Shown here: positions 1 through 5,154 of the stretch, in pieces | How positions within the stretch are numbered: the first letter of the stretch is position 1 | How the letters are laid out: the number at the start of each line of letters is the position of its first letter | Assembly (NCBI GenBank): GCA_030617085.1 | Contig: JAUWWB010000072.1 | Span: 1-6,012, forward strand | Direction: 5' to 3' | Source: Candidatus Omnitrophota bacterium | Lineage (GTDB): Bacteria > Omnitrophota > Gorgyraeia > Tantalellales > Tantalellaceae | DNA: 6,012 nucleotides | Program-made: the position numbers and the translations under genes | Notes under the pieces: model-generated | The model's input: only the letters and a program-made list of their open reading frames with translations | What the model was told of the DNA's origin: nothing | Database searches by the model: none

Positions 1-3
1 AGT

Positions 4-34
4 AGTTCGGAGTTCGGAGTTCGGAGTTCGGAGT
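4..34. repeat. Heptanucleotide tandem repeat (AGTTCGG)4
   Basis: Four exact consecutive copies of the 7-bp unit AGTTCGG occupy 4-31, followed by a partial AGT at 32-34 and preceded by another AGT at 1-3. A 7-bp period does not keep reading frame, which fits a non-coding location. The same unit recurs in degenerate form at 2566-2586, and in reverse complement (CGAACTC) at 54-60. There are no spacers, so it is not a CRISPR. It resembles the short heptameric tandem repeats known from cyanobacteria and other genomes; I attribute no function to it. Confidence 0.9.
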
Positions 35-60
35 GGCTCCGGCCCTCTGGCGGCGAACTC
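24..60 (+). other. Possible stem-loop made from the heptad repeat and an inverted copy
   Basis: GAGTTCG (24-30) and CGAACTC (54-60) form a perfect 7-bp inverted repeat. A shorter GCC/GGC stem with a CTCT loop (42-51) can form inside it. No T-run follows, so a terminator role for an upstream gene is not supported by the sequence alone. It may simply reflect two opposed copies of the repeat unit. Confidence 0.4.
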
Positions 61-72
61 TTGCTTGAAAAC

Positions 73-77
73 GAGGT
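73..77 (+). promoter_or_regulatory. Ribosome binding site for the TTG start of the glucokinase
   Basis: GAGGT at 73-77 lies 6 nt before the TTG at 84-86 and decides this non-ATG start. The site sits inside a perfect small inverted repeat, GAAAAC (67-72), loop GAG, GTTTTC (76-81), so the motif is partly in the loop and partly in the stem. No convincing promoter is visible in 1-83, so the promoter may lie upstream of the window. Confidence 0.6.
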
Positions 78-83
78 TTTCCA

Positions 84-1052
84 TTGAAAAAACACATTAT
101 CGGCGTTGATATCGGGGGGACTAAGATCGCTGCGGGGGTTGTCACGAGGGGCGGCGAACTCAGGTGCAAGGTGGTCGTGCCGACGATGGCCGAGGTGGGG
201 GTAGACACTTCTCTCGGTCAGGTTTATATGTCCATCCGGGATGTTTTGAAGGCCGGCGGGTTCGGCATGGACCAGATAGAAGGCATAGGCGTATGCGCGC
301 CGGGTCCGCTTGACCAGGATAAGGGTGTAGTGCACAATCCGCCCAATCTTCCCGGTTGGAAGGATGTGCCGCTGGCTTCTCTCATCAGGAAGAAATTCAG
401 AAAAAGCACGAAATTAGAGAACGACGCCAATGCCGCCGGCATGGCGGAGGCCATATGGGGAGCGGCCAGGGGGTTCAAGCACGTGTTCTACGTGACCGTG
501 AGCACGGGTATCGGCACCGCCGTGATCATCGACGGCAGGATATATCACGGGAAGAACGGCATGGCCGGCGAAGGGGGCCACGTTACGATAAGTCATGACG
601 CGAAGGGCGCCGCATGCAACTGCGGGAATATCGGGTGCATCGAAGCGATGGCGTCCGGGCCGAGTACGGTAAAACATTTGCTGAAAAAGCTCAAGAAAAA
701 TCCCCGGAGAAAGACCTGCATCATTGACATGGCCGGCGGGGACCCGGACAAGGTGACCATGGTCACCGTCGGGAAGGCCGCCAGGAAAGGCGATAAGGTC
801 GCCCTGGAGACGATAGCCGAGGAGGGCAGGCTTCTGGGCATCTGGCTGGGCAGCATGATAAGCATCCTGGACCCCGAGATCATCGTTATCGGGGGAGGGG
901 TATCCCTGCTGGGGAACCTGCTTTTCAAGGAAATAAGGAGAACCATCCCTTCCCGCACCATAAATATCTACGCCCGCAAAACCCCGGTTGTCCAGGCAAA
1001 ACTAAAAAAAGACGTAGGACTATTAGGAGCCGCGTCCATCTTTATGGAGTGA
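84..1052 (+). CDS. ROK-family glucokinase
   Basis: Probable cytoplasmic glucokinase (ATP + glucose to glucose-6-phosphate and ADP) of the ROK family, 322 aa, a normal length for the family. The start is TTG at 84; it gives MKKHIIGVDIGGTK, placing the first phosphate-binding motif DIGGTK at residues 9-14, and the next Met is residue 35. Further signatures are the END triad 112-114 with the expected catalytic base Asp114, a second phosphate loop STGIGTA at 140-146, AGEGGH at 161-166, and the ROK zinc motif GH-x11-CxCGxxGCxE with Cys178, Cys180, Cys185 and Glu187. Glu163, His166 and Glu187 match the sugar-contacting residues known from ROK glucokinases. IIVIGGGVS near the C-terminus is the adenosine-side loop. 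No DNA-binding domain precedes the kinase, so it is an enzyme and not a NagC/XylR-type repressor. N-acetylmannosamine, fructose or another hexose cannot be excluded as substrate. Downstream is a repeat-filled gap, not a tightly linked gene. Confidence 0.9.
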   Translation: MKKHIIGVDIGGTKIAAGVVTRGGELRCKVVVPTMAEVGVDTSLGQVYMSIRDVLKAGGFGMDQIEGIGVCAPGPLDQDKGVVHNPPNLPGWKDVPLASLIRKKFRKSTKLENDANAAGMAEAIWGAARGFKHVFYVTVSTGIGTAVIIDGRIYHGKNGMAGEGGHVTISHDAKGAACNCGNIGCIEAMASGPSTVKHLLKKLKKNPRRKTCIIDMAGGDPDKVTMVTVGKAARKGDKVALETIAEEGRLLGIWLGSMISILDPEIIVIGGGVSLLGNLLFKEIRRTIPSRTINIYARKTPVVQAKLKKDVGLLGAASIFME

Positions 1053-1065
1053 GGCCGCGAGTAAA

Positions 1066-1165
1066 GAGATTGCTTCGTCGCTTCGCTCCTCGCAATGACG
1101 CTGCGTTAGTAATTGCGGCAACGGCCGTCCACCCCCCGTCATTGCGAGCGAAGCGAAGCAATCTC
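1066..1165. repeat. Pair of inverted copies of a REP-like dispersed repeat
   Basis: The left arm (1066-1100) begins GAGATTGCTTCG and ends GCAATGACG. The right arm (1137-1165) is its reverse complement, beginning CGTCATTGCGAG and ending GCAATCTC. Aligned, the arms are identical except that the left arm carries two extra trinucleotides (TCG and CTC), each duplicating adjacent sequence. About 36 bp separate the arms. Each arm also has its own ATTGC/GCAAT ends. Transcribed, it could form a long hairpin just after the glucokinase stop, but no T-run follows. From memory, close relatives of this repeat occur in many copies in unrelated bacterial genomes; copy number here cannot be seen from one window. 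Confidence 0.85.
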
Positions 1166-1199
1166 GGCCCGGATAACGCACCCGGTACGAACAATTTTG

Positions 1200-1225
1200 C
1201 ATTTTGATATGTCATTTTGATGTTT
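1200..1225 (+). repeat. 13-bp direct repeat in AT-rich leader of the glycosyltransferase gene
   Basis: CATTTTGATATGT (1200-1212) is followed directly by CATTTTGATGTTT (1213-1225), with 11 of 13 positions matching. It sits in an AT-rich stretch (about 1191-1247) before the glycosyltransferase. TTGATTTTT just after it (1224-1232) recurs in the dnaX leader. No well-spaced -35/-10 pair stands out here: TTGATA (1204-1209) and TTTAAT (1230-1235) are 20 bp apart. Confidence 0.6.
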
Positions 1226-1242
1226 GATTTTTAATTTATTAA

Positions 1243-1248
1243 AAGGGG
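1243..1248 (+). promoter_or_regulatory. Ribosome binding site of the glycosyltransferase gene
   Basis: AAGGGG lies 6 nt before the ATG at 1255. It is a moderate match to the anti-Shine-Dalgarno sequence and supports this start. Confidence 0.6.
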
Positions 1249-1254
1249 TTTTTC

Positions 1255-2574
1255 ATGAAAATCGCTCTTGTGTCGTTGCAGTTCGGTGCCACCGCTACGG
1301 GGGGCGGCGGGGTTCATGTGGAGAATATCTGCGAGCAGTTTCTCAAGGCGGGGCATGATGTTACCGTTGTTTCCATCCATACGAAAAAGACGCTGCCTGG
1401 AGCCGAACTCAGGGAATGGGAGACGCCGTACAGCGTCGAGGTCAGCGGCGGGCTGAAGGTAATACGGCTGCTTATTGACAGGGGGATCGAACAGCCGTAC
1501 GCTGGCGACAAGGATACGGAGCTGGACAGGATAAAACGTTTTGCGGACGCGGCCATAAAATGGCTGAAATTCTCGGCGGGCGATCTTGACGTAATAAACC
1601 TTCACGGCCATCATATCCTGCCCGGGTACATGGCGAAAGAGTTCCGGGAGCTCCGACCGAAGATAGTATCTACCATCCACGCGCTTGAGACAACCTACAT
1701 ACTCAAGAAAGGCGAATTTGTCGGGGCGTTTGAAGGGACGGCGGAAGTCCTCGGCAGGATAAGGGAATGGGAAGCGATGTGCCGCTACGCGGATGCCGTC
1801 ATCGTTAACAGCCCCATGGTCCGCGATGAGCTGAAGCAGATCATCGGGGAATTTGAGGAGGACGCGGAGAAGTACGCCGAAAAAATAATACTTATCTCAA
1901 GCGGTTGTAACGAGGATTTCCTGATGAGCGATGAGCTCGTCAGGCGGAAGCTTGAACGCCTTCCCGGAGTGATAGACCTGGTCACTTTTTGCAGGGTGGA
2001 TCCAAGCAAGGGAATAGAATTTTCGATCAGCGGCGCGAAAGCGGCCGCCGGGCTGTCTTCGTACAGGTTCCGCCTGACGGTCGCTGGGATACCGTCTTCG
2101 GAGGAATATGTAGCCCGGCTCAAGAAGGAAGCGGAAGGCACTCCGAAAAACCTGGAAGTAAGGTTCAAACTGTTAGACGCCATAAGCCCCCCGGATGAAA
2201 AAAAGGAAATACTTGATGACAAGCAGATATACATATTGCCCACCCTTAAGGAGCCTTTCGGCATGTCCATCATCGAGGCTTCCGCGAGGGGGAACATGGT
2301 CGTCTCGGCCGATACCAACGGGCCGAAGTTCATGTTCGAAAGCGATTCGGGCCGGGACCTCGGATGGGGGATAGTCACTGATTACGGTGTCCTGGCAAGG
2401 ATAACCGAAGACCACCGCGTCAATTTCGCGAAAAACGTAGGAAGGGCAGTCGTCTGGACCGTCGACAACTGGCACGAATGCACCCGCCATGTGCCCGAGT
2501 TCAATAAGAAGATACGGGGCAACTGGACCTGGGAGAGTATCGGGAGGCAGTATCTGGAGCTGTTCAGTTCGTAG
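1255..2574 (+). CDS. GT4-type (GT-B fold) glycosyltransferase, glycogen/sucrose-phosphate synthase-like
   Basis: Probable retaining GT-B glycosyltransferase of family GT4 using a nucleotide sugar, 439 aa. The N-terminal Rossmann half starts MKIALVSLQFG, with a glycine-rich loop TGGGGVHVE near residues 15-23 and GHDVTVVS after it, as in glycogen and sucrose-phosphate synthases. HGHH (117-120) and His142 (STIHALE) are acceptor-side positions. The C-terminal half has CRVDPSKG (246-253), where Arg247 and Lys252 are the expected diphosphate contacts, and the E-x7-E signature EPFGMSIIE with Glu333 and Glu341, followed by NGP. The C-terminal helix WTWESIGRQYLELF is typical of the family. The stretch after the signature (GRDLGWGIVTDYGVL) differs from the usual G-L-L-V-D-P pattern, so substrate assignment is unsafe: glycogen, a disaccharide, or a glycolipid or exopolysaccharide unit are all possible. 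There is no membrane segment, so it is cytosolic or peripheral. The last codons and stop lie in a heptad repeat. Confidence 0.85.
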   Translation: MKIALVSLQFGATATGGGGVHVENICEQFLKAGHDVTVVSIHTKKTLPGAELREWETPYSVEVSGGLKVIRLLIDRGIEQPYAGDKDTELDRIKRFADAAIKWLKFSAGDLDVINLHGHHILPGYMAKEFRELRPKIVSTIHALETTYILKKGEFVGAFEGTAEVLGRIREWEAMCRYADAVIVNSPMVRDELKQIIGEFEEDAEKYAEKIILISSGCNEDFLMSDELVRRKLERLPGVIDLVTFCRVDPSKGIEFSISGAKAAAGLSSYRFRLTVAGIPSSEEYVARLKKEAEGTPKNLEVRFKLLDAISPPDEKKEILDDKQIYILPTLKEPFGMSIIEASARGNMVVSADTNGPKFMFESDSGRDLGWGIVTDYGVLARITEDHRVNFAKNVGRAVVWTVDNWHECTRHVPEFNKKIRGNWTWESIGRQYLELFSS

Positions 2575-2586
2575 TTCGCGGTTCGA
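2566..2586. repeat. Degenerate heptad repeat across the glycosyltransferase stop codon
   Basis: Three consecutive heptads, AGTTCGT, AGTTCGC and GGTTCGA, continue the AGTTCGG unit seen at 4-34. The TAG stop (2572-2574) and the preceding Ser-Ser codons fall inside the repeat, so the extreme C-terminus of the protein is repeat-derived. The third heptad merges into the next dispersed repeat. Confidence 0.7.
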
Positions 2587-2630
2587 CAAGCTCACCACCC
2601 CTTGAACCGTCCCGAGCGAAGTCGAGGGGG
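2580..2630. repeat. Dispersed repeat of the GGTTCGACAAGCTCACC / GAGCGAAGTCGAGGG type
   Basis: GGTTCGACAAGCTCACCACC at 2580-2599 and CCGAGCGAAGTCGAGGGG at 2612-2629 are the two halves of a repeat I recall seeing in intergenic DNA of many bacterial genomes. Inside it, CCCCTTGA (2598-2605) can pair with TCGAGGGG (2622-2629) with one G-U wobble, around a 16-nt loop. Family membership is from memory; the pairing is visible directly. Confidence 0.6.
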
Positions 2631-2645
2631 AGTTCGGCGAGAAAT

Positions 2646-2675
2646 GTAGGGGCAGGCCCCTGTGCCTGCCCTTTT
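2646..2675 (+). terminator. Repeat-derived rho-independent terminator-like hairpin after the glycosyltransferase gene
   Basis: GGGCAGGC (2650-2657) and GCCTGCCC (2664-2671) form a perfect 8-bp GC-rich stem with a 6-nt loop, immediately followed by TTTT (2672-2675). It lies about 70 bp past the glycosyltransferase stop and upstream of the dnaX promoter, where a terminator would be expected. The core also matches a dispersed repeat of the form GTAGGGGCAGGCCCCTGTG, so the hairpin may be a mobile repeat that happens to serve, or could serve, as terminator. The T-run is short, so efficiency is uncertain. Confidence 0.6.
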
Positions 2676-2676
2676 G

Positions 2677-2699
2677 CCTGGGAACAATATCGCCCCAGG
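2677..2699. repeat. Short inverted repeat CCTGGG-N11-CCCAGG
   Basis: CCTGGG (2677-2682) and CCCAGG (2694-2699) are perfect 6-bp arms around an 11-nt spacer. It lies just upstream of the dnaX -35 box (2712), so it could be an operator, or just the tail of the repeat cluster. It does not match the CIRCE element. Confidence 0.4.
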
Positions 2700-2711
2700 T
2701 GAAAGTTGCGG

Positions 2712-2740
2712 TTGAAATTTCGAAGTCTCTGTGCTATAAA
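2712..2740 (+). promoter_or_regulatory. Sigma70-type promoter of dnaX-recR
   Basis: The -35 box TTGAAA (2712-2717) and -10 box TATAAA (2735-2740) each match consensus at five of six positions and are separated by the optimal 17 bp. Transcription would start near 2747, giving a leader of roughly 59 nt before the dnaX ATG. The promoter lies downstream of the terminator-like hairpin, so dnaX-recR has its own transcription unit. Confidence 0.7.
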
Positions 2741-2805
2741 ATAGTAGTTCCCGCTTATATATTGTTGATTTTTCAATTTTCAGTTTAAATCTCGCATTTT
2801 TCATT

Positions 2806-4455
2806 ATGTCATCCCAGGTATTAGCCCAGAAGTACAGGCCGCGGACGTTTGAGGACGTTGTGGGGCAGGAAGCCGTTACGAGGACGCTCAGGAATTCCAT
2901 TCTCCAGGGGCGGATCGCTAATGCCTATATTTTCTGCGGGCCCAGGGGCGTGGGGAAGACTTCGATCGCGCGGGTGCTTTCCAAAACGCTGAATTGCGAA
3001 AAGCCGCCGGATAAGAGTCCCTGCAACAGTTGCGCCTCCTGCGCCGAGATAGCGCTGGGGAGCAATATAGACGTCCTGGAGATCGACGGTGCGTCCAACA
3101 GGGGCATTGACGAGATCCGGACCCTCCGGGAAAACGTGAAATTTTCCCCCTCCAAAGGGAAGTTCAAGATCTACATCATCGATGAAGTCCACATGCTGAC
3201 GCAGGAGGCCTTTAACGCGCTTTTAAAGACGCTGGAAGAGCCTCCCGCCCACGTCAAGTTCATATTCGCGACGACGGAACCGCACAAGGTCCTGCCCACG
3301 ATCCTGTCGCGCTGCCAGAAGTTCAATTTCAAGAAAATATCGCCGAAGATGATATTCGACAGGATCCTCGATGTCACTAAAAAGGAAAGGATCAATATCG
3401 AAGAAAAGGCGGCTCTTTTGATCGCCCGCAGCTCGGACGGCAGCTTGAGGGATTCCCTGGTCATACTGGACCAGATGGTCTCGTTTTCGGGCGAAAAGAT
3501 ACTTCACGATGATGTCATAGAACTTCTCGGCATGGTCCAGAGGGACAAGATATTCGAGCTGTCGGATGCCGTAATTGAAAGCGATCCCGGACGCGCCGTC
3601 CGGATGCTTGACGGGATGATAAACAACGGCAAGGACCCGGTATTGATAGCGAACAGCCTCACAGGGCACTGGAGGGACCTCATGGTCCTCAAGGTGGCCG
3701 GCAGCCCGACATCCGACATGGCTTTTTCCGCGGAGGAGCTCAAGAGGTCGGAGGCGCAGCTCGAAAAGCTTTCCCTGGAGGAGATACTTTATGTCTTGCA
3801 GAACCTTTCGCACTGCCTGGCCCTGATGAAAGGGGCGATGTTCGCCCGCGTCCCCCTTGAGCTTACCCTTATCAGGCTCACAAGGAGAGGGGCCATCGTC
3901 TCATTGCCGGATATCCTCGCGAGGCTGGAAAAAATGGAAGAAGCCTGCCGCGGGACAGGCAGCGGCCATTTGGCGGAGGCCCGGGTCCGTCCGGAGCCGG
4001 TTCTTCGTGAAGGCCGGAGCGCCGCCGCGGGGTCTGAGGGTAATGAACCGCCGGCTGCGGGGTTTGGCGCCGTAAAATTTCAGTGGAAAGCCGTATTGGC
4101 GTACGTTAAAAAGAAAAAGATGTCCGTATTCGCGTTCCTTAGCGTGGCTAAACCGGTAGAGGTCAGTGGAAACAAAGTGGTTATCGGGTTTGGAAAAGAC
4201 CACGCGTTCCATAAAGAGACCCTTGAGGCGGGCGACAACAAATGCCTTATCGAAGAAGCGGTGAACAGGGTCACCGGAAGCTCGCTGCGTGTGGAATTCG
4301 TTCTTCTGGAAATTTCGGACCGTCCCGGCGATACGGGCGCGGATGACCCAGGAAAAGAGACCGAGGCAAAGGAAAAGATGAAGCCTGTCATAGACGCGGC
4401 CATGGACGTGTTCGGCGGGTGCGTGGTGCGGGATATCACGGAGGGCGGGAAGTGA
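2806..4455 (+). CDS. dnaX: DNA polymerase III subunits gamma/tau (DnaX)
   Basis: Clamp-loader ATPase that loads the beta sliding clamp at primed sites and, as tau, links the loader to polymerase and helicase. It has 549 aa. The AAA+ module shows Walker A GPRGVGKT (45-52), a zinc knuckle of Cys64, Cys73, Cys76 and Cys79, Walker B ending in DEVH (126-129) and the sensor motif SRC (168-170). The collar domain follows from about residue 238 (VIELLGMVQRDK) to about 365, then a charged, Ala/Gly/Pro-rich linker (about 380-425) and a tau-type C-terminal domain starting at the WKAVLAYVKKKK segment and ending DVFGGCVVRDI. The start at 2806 is fixed by the family N-terminus MSSQVLAQKYRPRTF. No Shine-Dalgarno sequence is visible in the AT-rich leader. 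An A5GA5G run at codons 435-438 is placed like the E. coli gamma frameshift site. The gene ends in a GTGA overlap with recR. Confidence 0.97.
   Translation: MSSQVLAQKYRPRTFEDVVGQEAVTRTLRNSILQGRIANAYIFCGPRGVGKTSIARVLSKTLNCEKPPDKSPCNSCASCAEIALGSNIDVLEIDGASNRGIDEIRTLRENVKFSPSKGKFKIYIIDEVHMLTQEAFNALLKTLEEPPAHVKFIFATTEPHKVLPTILSRCQKFNFKKISPKMIFDRILDVTKKERINIEEKAALLIARSSDGSLRDSLVILDQMVSFSGEKILHDDVIELLGMVQRDKIFELSDAVIESDPGRAVRMLDGMINNGKDPVLIANSLTGHWRDLMVLKVAGSPTSDMAFSAEELKRSEAQLEKLSLEEILYVLQNLSHCLALMKGAMFARVPLELTLIRLTRRGAIVSLPDILARLEKMEEACRGTGSGHLAEARVRPEPVLREGRSAAAGSEGNEPPAAGFGAVKFQWKAVLAYVKKKKMSVFAFLSVAKPVEVSGNKVVIGFGKDHAFHKETLEAGDNKCLIEEAVNRVTGSSLRVEFVLLEISDRPGDTGADDPGKETEAKEKMKPVIDAAMDVFGGCVVRDITEGGK
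4108..4119 (+). other. Candidate dnaX slippery run (AAA AAG AAA AAG)
   Basis: Codons 435-438 of dnaX read AAA AAG AAA AAG. A -1 shift here would add seven residues (DVRIRVP) and stop at TAG 4140-4142, giving a product of 445 aa, close to the 431-aa E. coli gamma. Against it: neither heptamer is a true A AAA AAG, since the bases before are T and G. No strong Shine-Dalgarno stimulator is visible upstream, and the only nearby hairpin (TTAGC-GTG-GCTAA, 4139-4151) begins 20 nt downstream, which is further than usual. Confidence 0.25.
4439..4445 (+). promoter_or_regulatory. Ribosome binding site setting the GTG start of recR
   Basis: CGGAGGG at 4439-4445, within the 3' end of dnaX, lies 6 nt before the GTG at 4452-4454. 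This chooses the GTG over an upstream in-frame GTG at 4419 that would add 11 residues. Confidence 0.8.
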
Positions 4456-5054
4456 TAAAAGGATTTCCACCTTCGATGGCAAGGCTTATCGCCGAGTTCA
4501 GCAAGATGCCCGGGATAGGGGTCCGCTCGGCCGAGAGGCTGACGTTCTACATATTGCAGTCCCCGGCTCAGGAGGTCGACTCCCTTCTTCGTCACATAGG
4601 TGAAGTTAAGGAAAATATCAGTTTTTGCAAAAAGTGCAACAACCTCAGCGAGAGAGAGGCCTGTTCCATATGCTCCGACACCGCGCGCGACTCTTCGAAG
4701 ATATGCGTGGTCGAGGGGCCGGGCGGCGTCATTGCCATGGAAAAGAGTGGGGTATACCACGGGCTGTATCACGTTCTCCTGGGGGAGCTTTCCCCGATAG
4801 ACAGCGTGGGGCCGGAAGATCTGAAGATCAAGGAGCTGCTTCAAAGGGTCGAAAAGGAGGATATTAGAGAGATCATCATAGCGACGGGTTTTACCACTGA
4901 AGGGGAGACCACCGCCCTGTACCTGGTCGAAGTCCTTAAACCGCTCAATGTTACGGTCTCCCGCCTCGCGCGGGGCGTGCCCGCCGGCGCCAGCATCGAA
5001 TACGCGGACCTCGGAACGCTCCAGAGGGCGTTTGAGGAGCGGAGGGGGGTTTGA
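4452..5054 (+). CDS. recR: Recombination mediator protein RecR
   Basis: RecR acts with RecO (and RecF) to load RecA on SSB-coated single-stranded DNA in gap repair. From the GTG at 4452 it is 200 aa, the usual family length. It has an N-terminal helix-hairpin-helix MPGIGVRSAERL (residues 19-30), a C4 zinc finger with Cys59, Cys62, Cys71 and Cys74, and a Toprim domain from about 83 with Glu88 (VVEGPGGV). The conserved ATGFTTEGETTA segment (144-155) and the C-terminal ARGVPAGASIEYAD (173-186) are also present. The start codon overlaps the dnaX stop in GTGA (4452-4455) and has a strong Shine-Dalgarno sequence, so the two genes are translationally coupled. The ybaB/ebfC gene that often lies between them is absent. 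A small inverted repeat with a 3-nt bulge spans the stop (5050-5069) but lacks a T-run. Confidence 0.96.
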   Translation: MIKGFPPSMARLIAEFSKMPGIGVRSAERLTFYILQSPAQEVDSLLRHIGEVKENISFCKKCNNLSEREACSICSDTARDSSKICVVEGPGGVIAMEKSGVYHGLYHVLLGELSPIDSVGPEDLKIKELLQRVEKEDIREIIIATGFTTEGETTALYLVEVLKPLNVTVSRLARGVPAGASIEYADLGTLQRAFEERRGV

Positions 5055-5070
5055 GCTTTGCTCATCAAAC

Positions 5071-5098
5071 TTGACACGTTACATATTATCATTATACT
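5071..5098 (+). promoter_or_regulatory. Near-consensus sigma70-type promoter of the membrane protein gene
   Basis: A perfect -35 box TTGACA (5071-5076) and a -10 box TATACT (5093-5098, five of six) are separated by 16 bp. Transcription would start near 5105, giving a leader of about 62 nt before the ATG at 5167. By core elements this is the best promoter in the window, and it separates the membrane protein from the dnaX-recR unit. Confidence 0.75.
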
Positions 5099-5108
5099 AA
5101 TAGGTGAA

Positions 5109-5121
5109 CGGTTCGGAACCG
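5109..5121 (+). promoter_or_regulatory. Candidate operator: 13-bp palindrome at the predicted transcription start
   Basis: CGGTTC-G-GAACCG is a perfect odd palindrome beginning a few bases after the predicted start point. It overlaps a second dyad, GAAC-G-GTTC (5106-5114), so GAAC/GTTC half-sites alternate. The one-base centre cannot form a tight RNA loop, so a dimeric DNA-binding protein is the more natural reading. The sequence also shares GTTCGG with the dispersed heptad repeat, which is an alternative explanation. Confidence 0.35.
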
Positions 5122-5154
5122 GATGGAAGATGGGGATTTAAACAATTTTGCCGT

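Noticed and set aside
1..60. CRISPR-like array at the window start
   Set aside because: The units are 7 bp and directly abut without spacers; it is a simple tandem repeat.
49..161. 12-bp direct repeat GGCGGCGAACTC at 49-60 and 150-161
   Set aside because: The second copy encodes an ordinary Gly-Gly-Glu-Leu segment in the glucokinase and nothing else is shared around it; coincidence is the simplest reading.
1204..1235. Promoter for the glycosyltransferase (TTGATA and TTTAAT)
   Set aside because: The 20-bp spacing is too long, and such hexamers are expected by chance in an AT-rich leader.
2575..2805. SRP RNA (ffs), tRNA or riboswitch in the gap before dnaX
   Set aside because: None of the conserved SRP motifs or a tRNA cloverleaf is present; the gap is accounted for by repeats, a hairpin, a promoter and a short leader.
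4419..4451. An 11-residue N-terminal extension of RecR from GTG 4419
   Set aside because: The GTG at 4452 has a strong Shine-Dalgarno sequence 6 nt upstream, overlaps the dnaX stop, and gives the usual 200-aa length; the extension would overlap dnaX by 37 nt.
4080..4844. Long antisense reading frame (254 codons) across dnaX and recR
   Set aside because: It lies opposite two well-identified genes, has no recognisable protein features, and is typical of GC-rich shadow frames. The same applies to the antisense frames at 1785-2378 and 3223-3813.
5050..5069. Terminator after recR
   Set aside because: TTTGAGC can pair with GCTC..AAA around a 3-nt bulge, but the stem is weak and no T-run follows; the -35 box of the next gene begins right after it.
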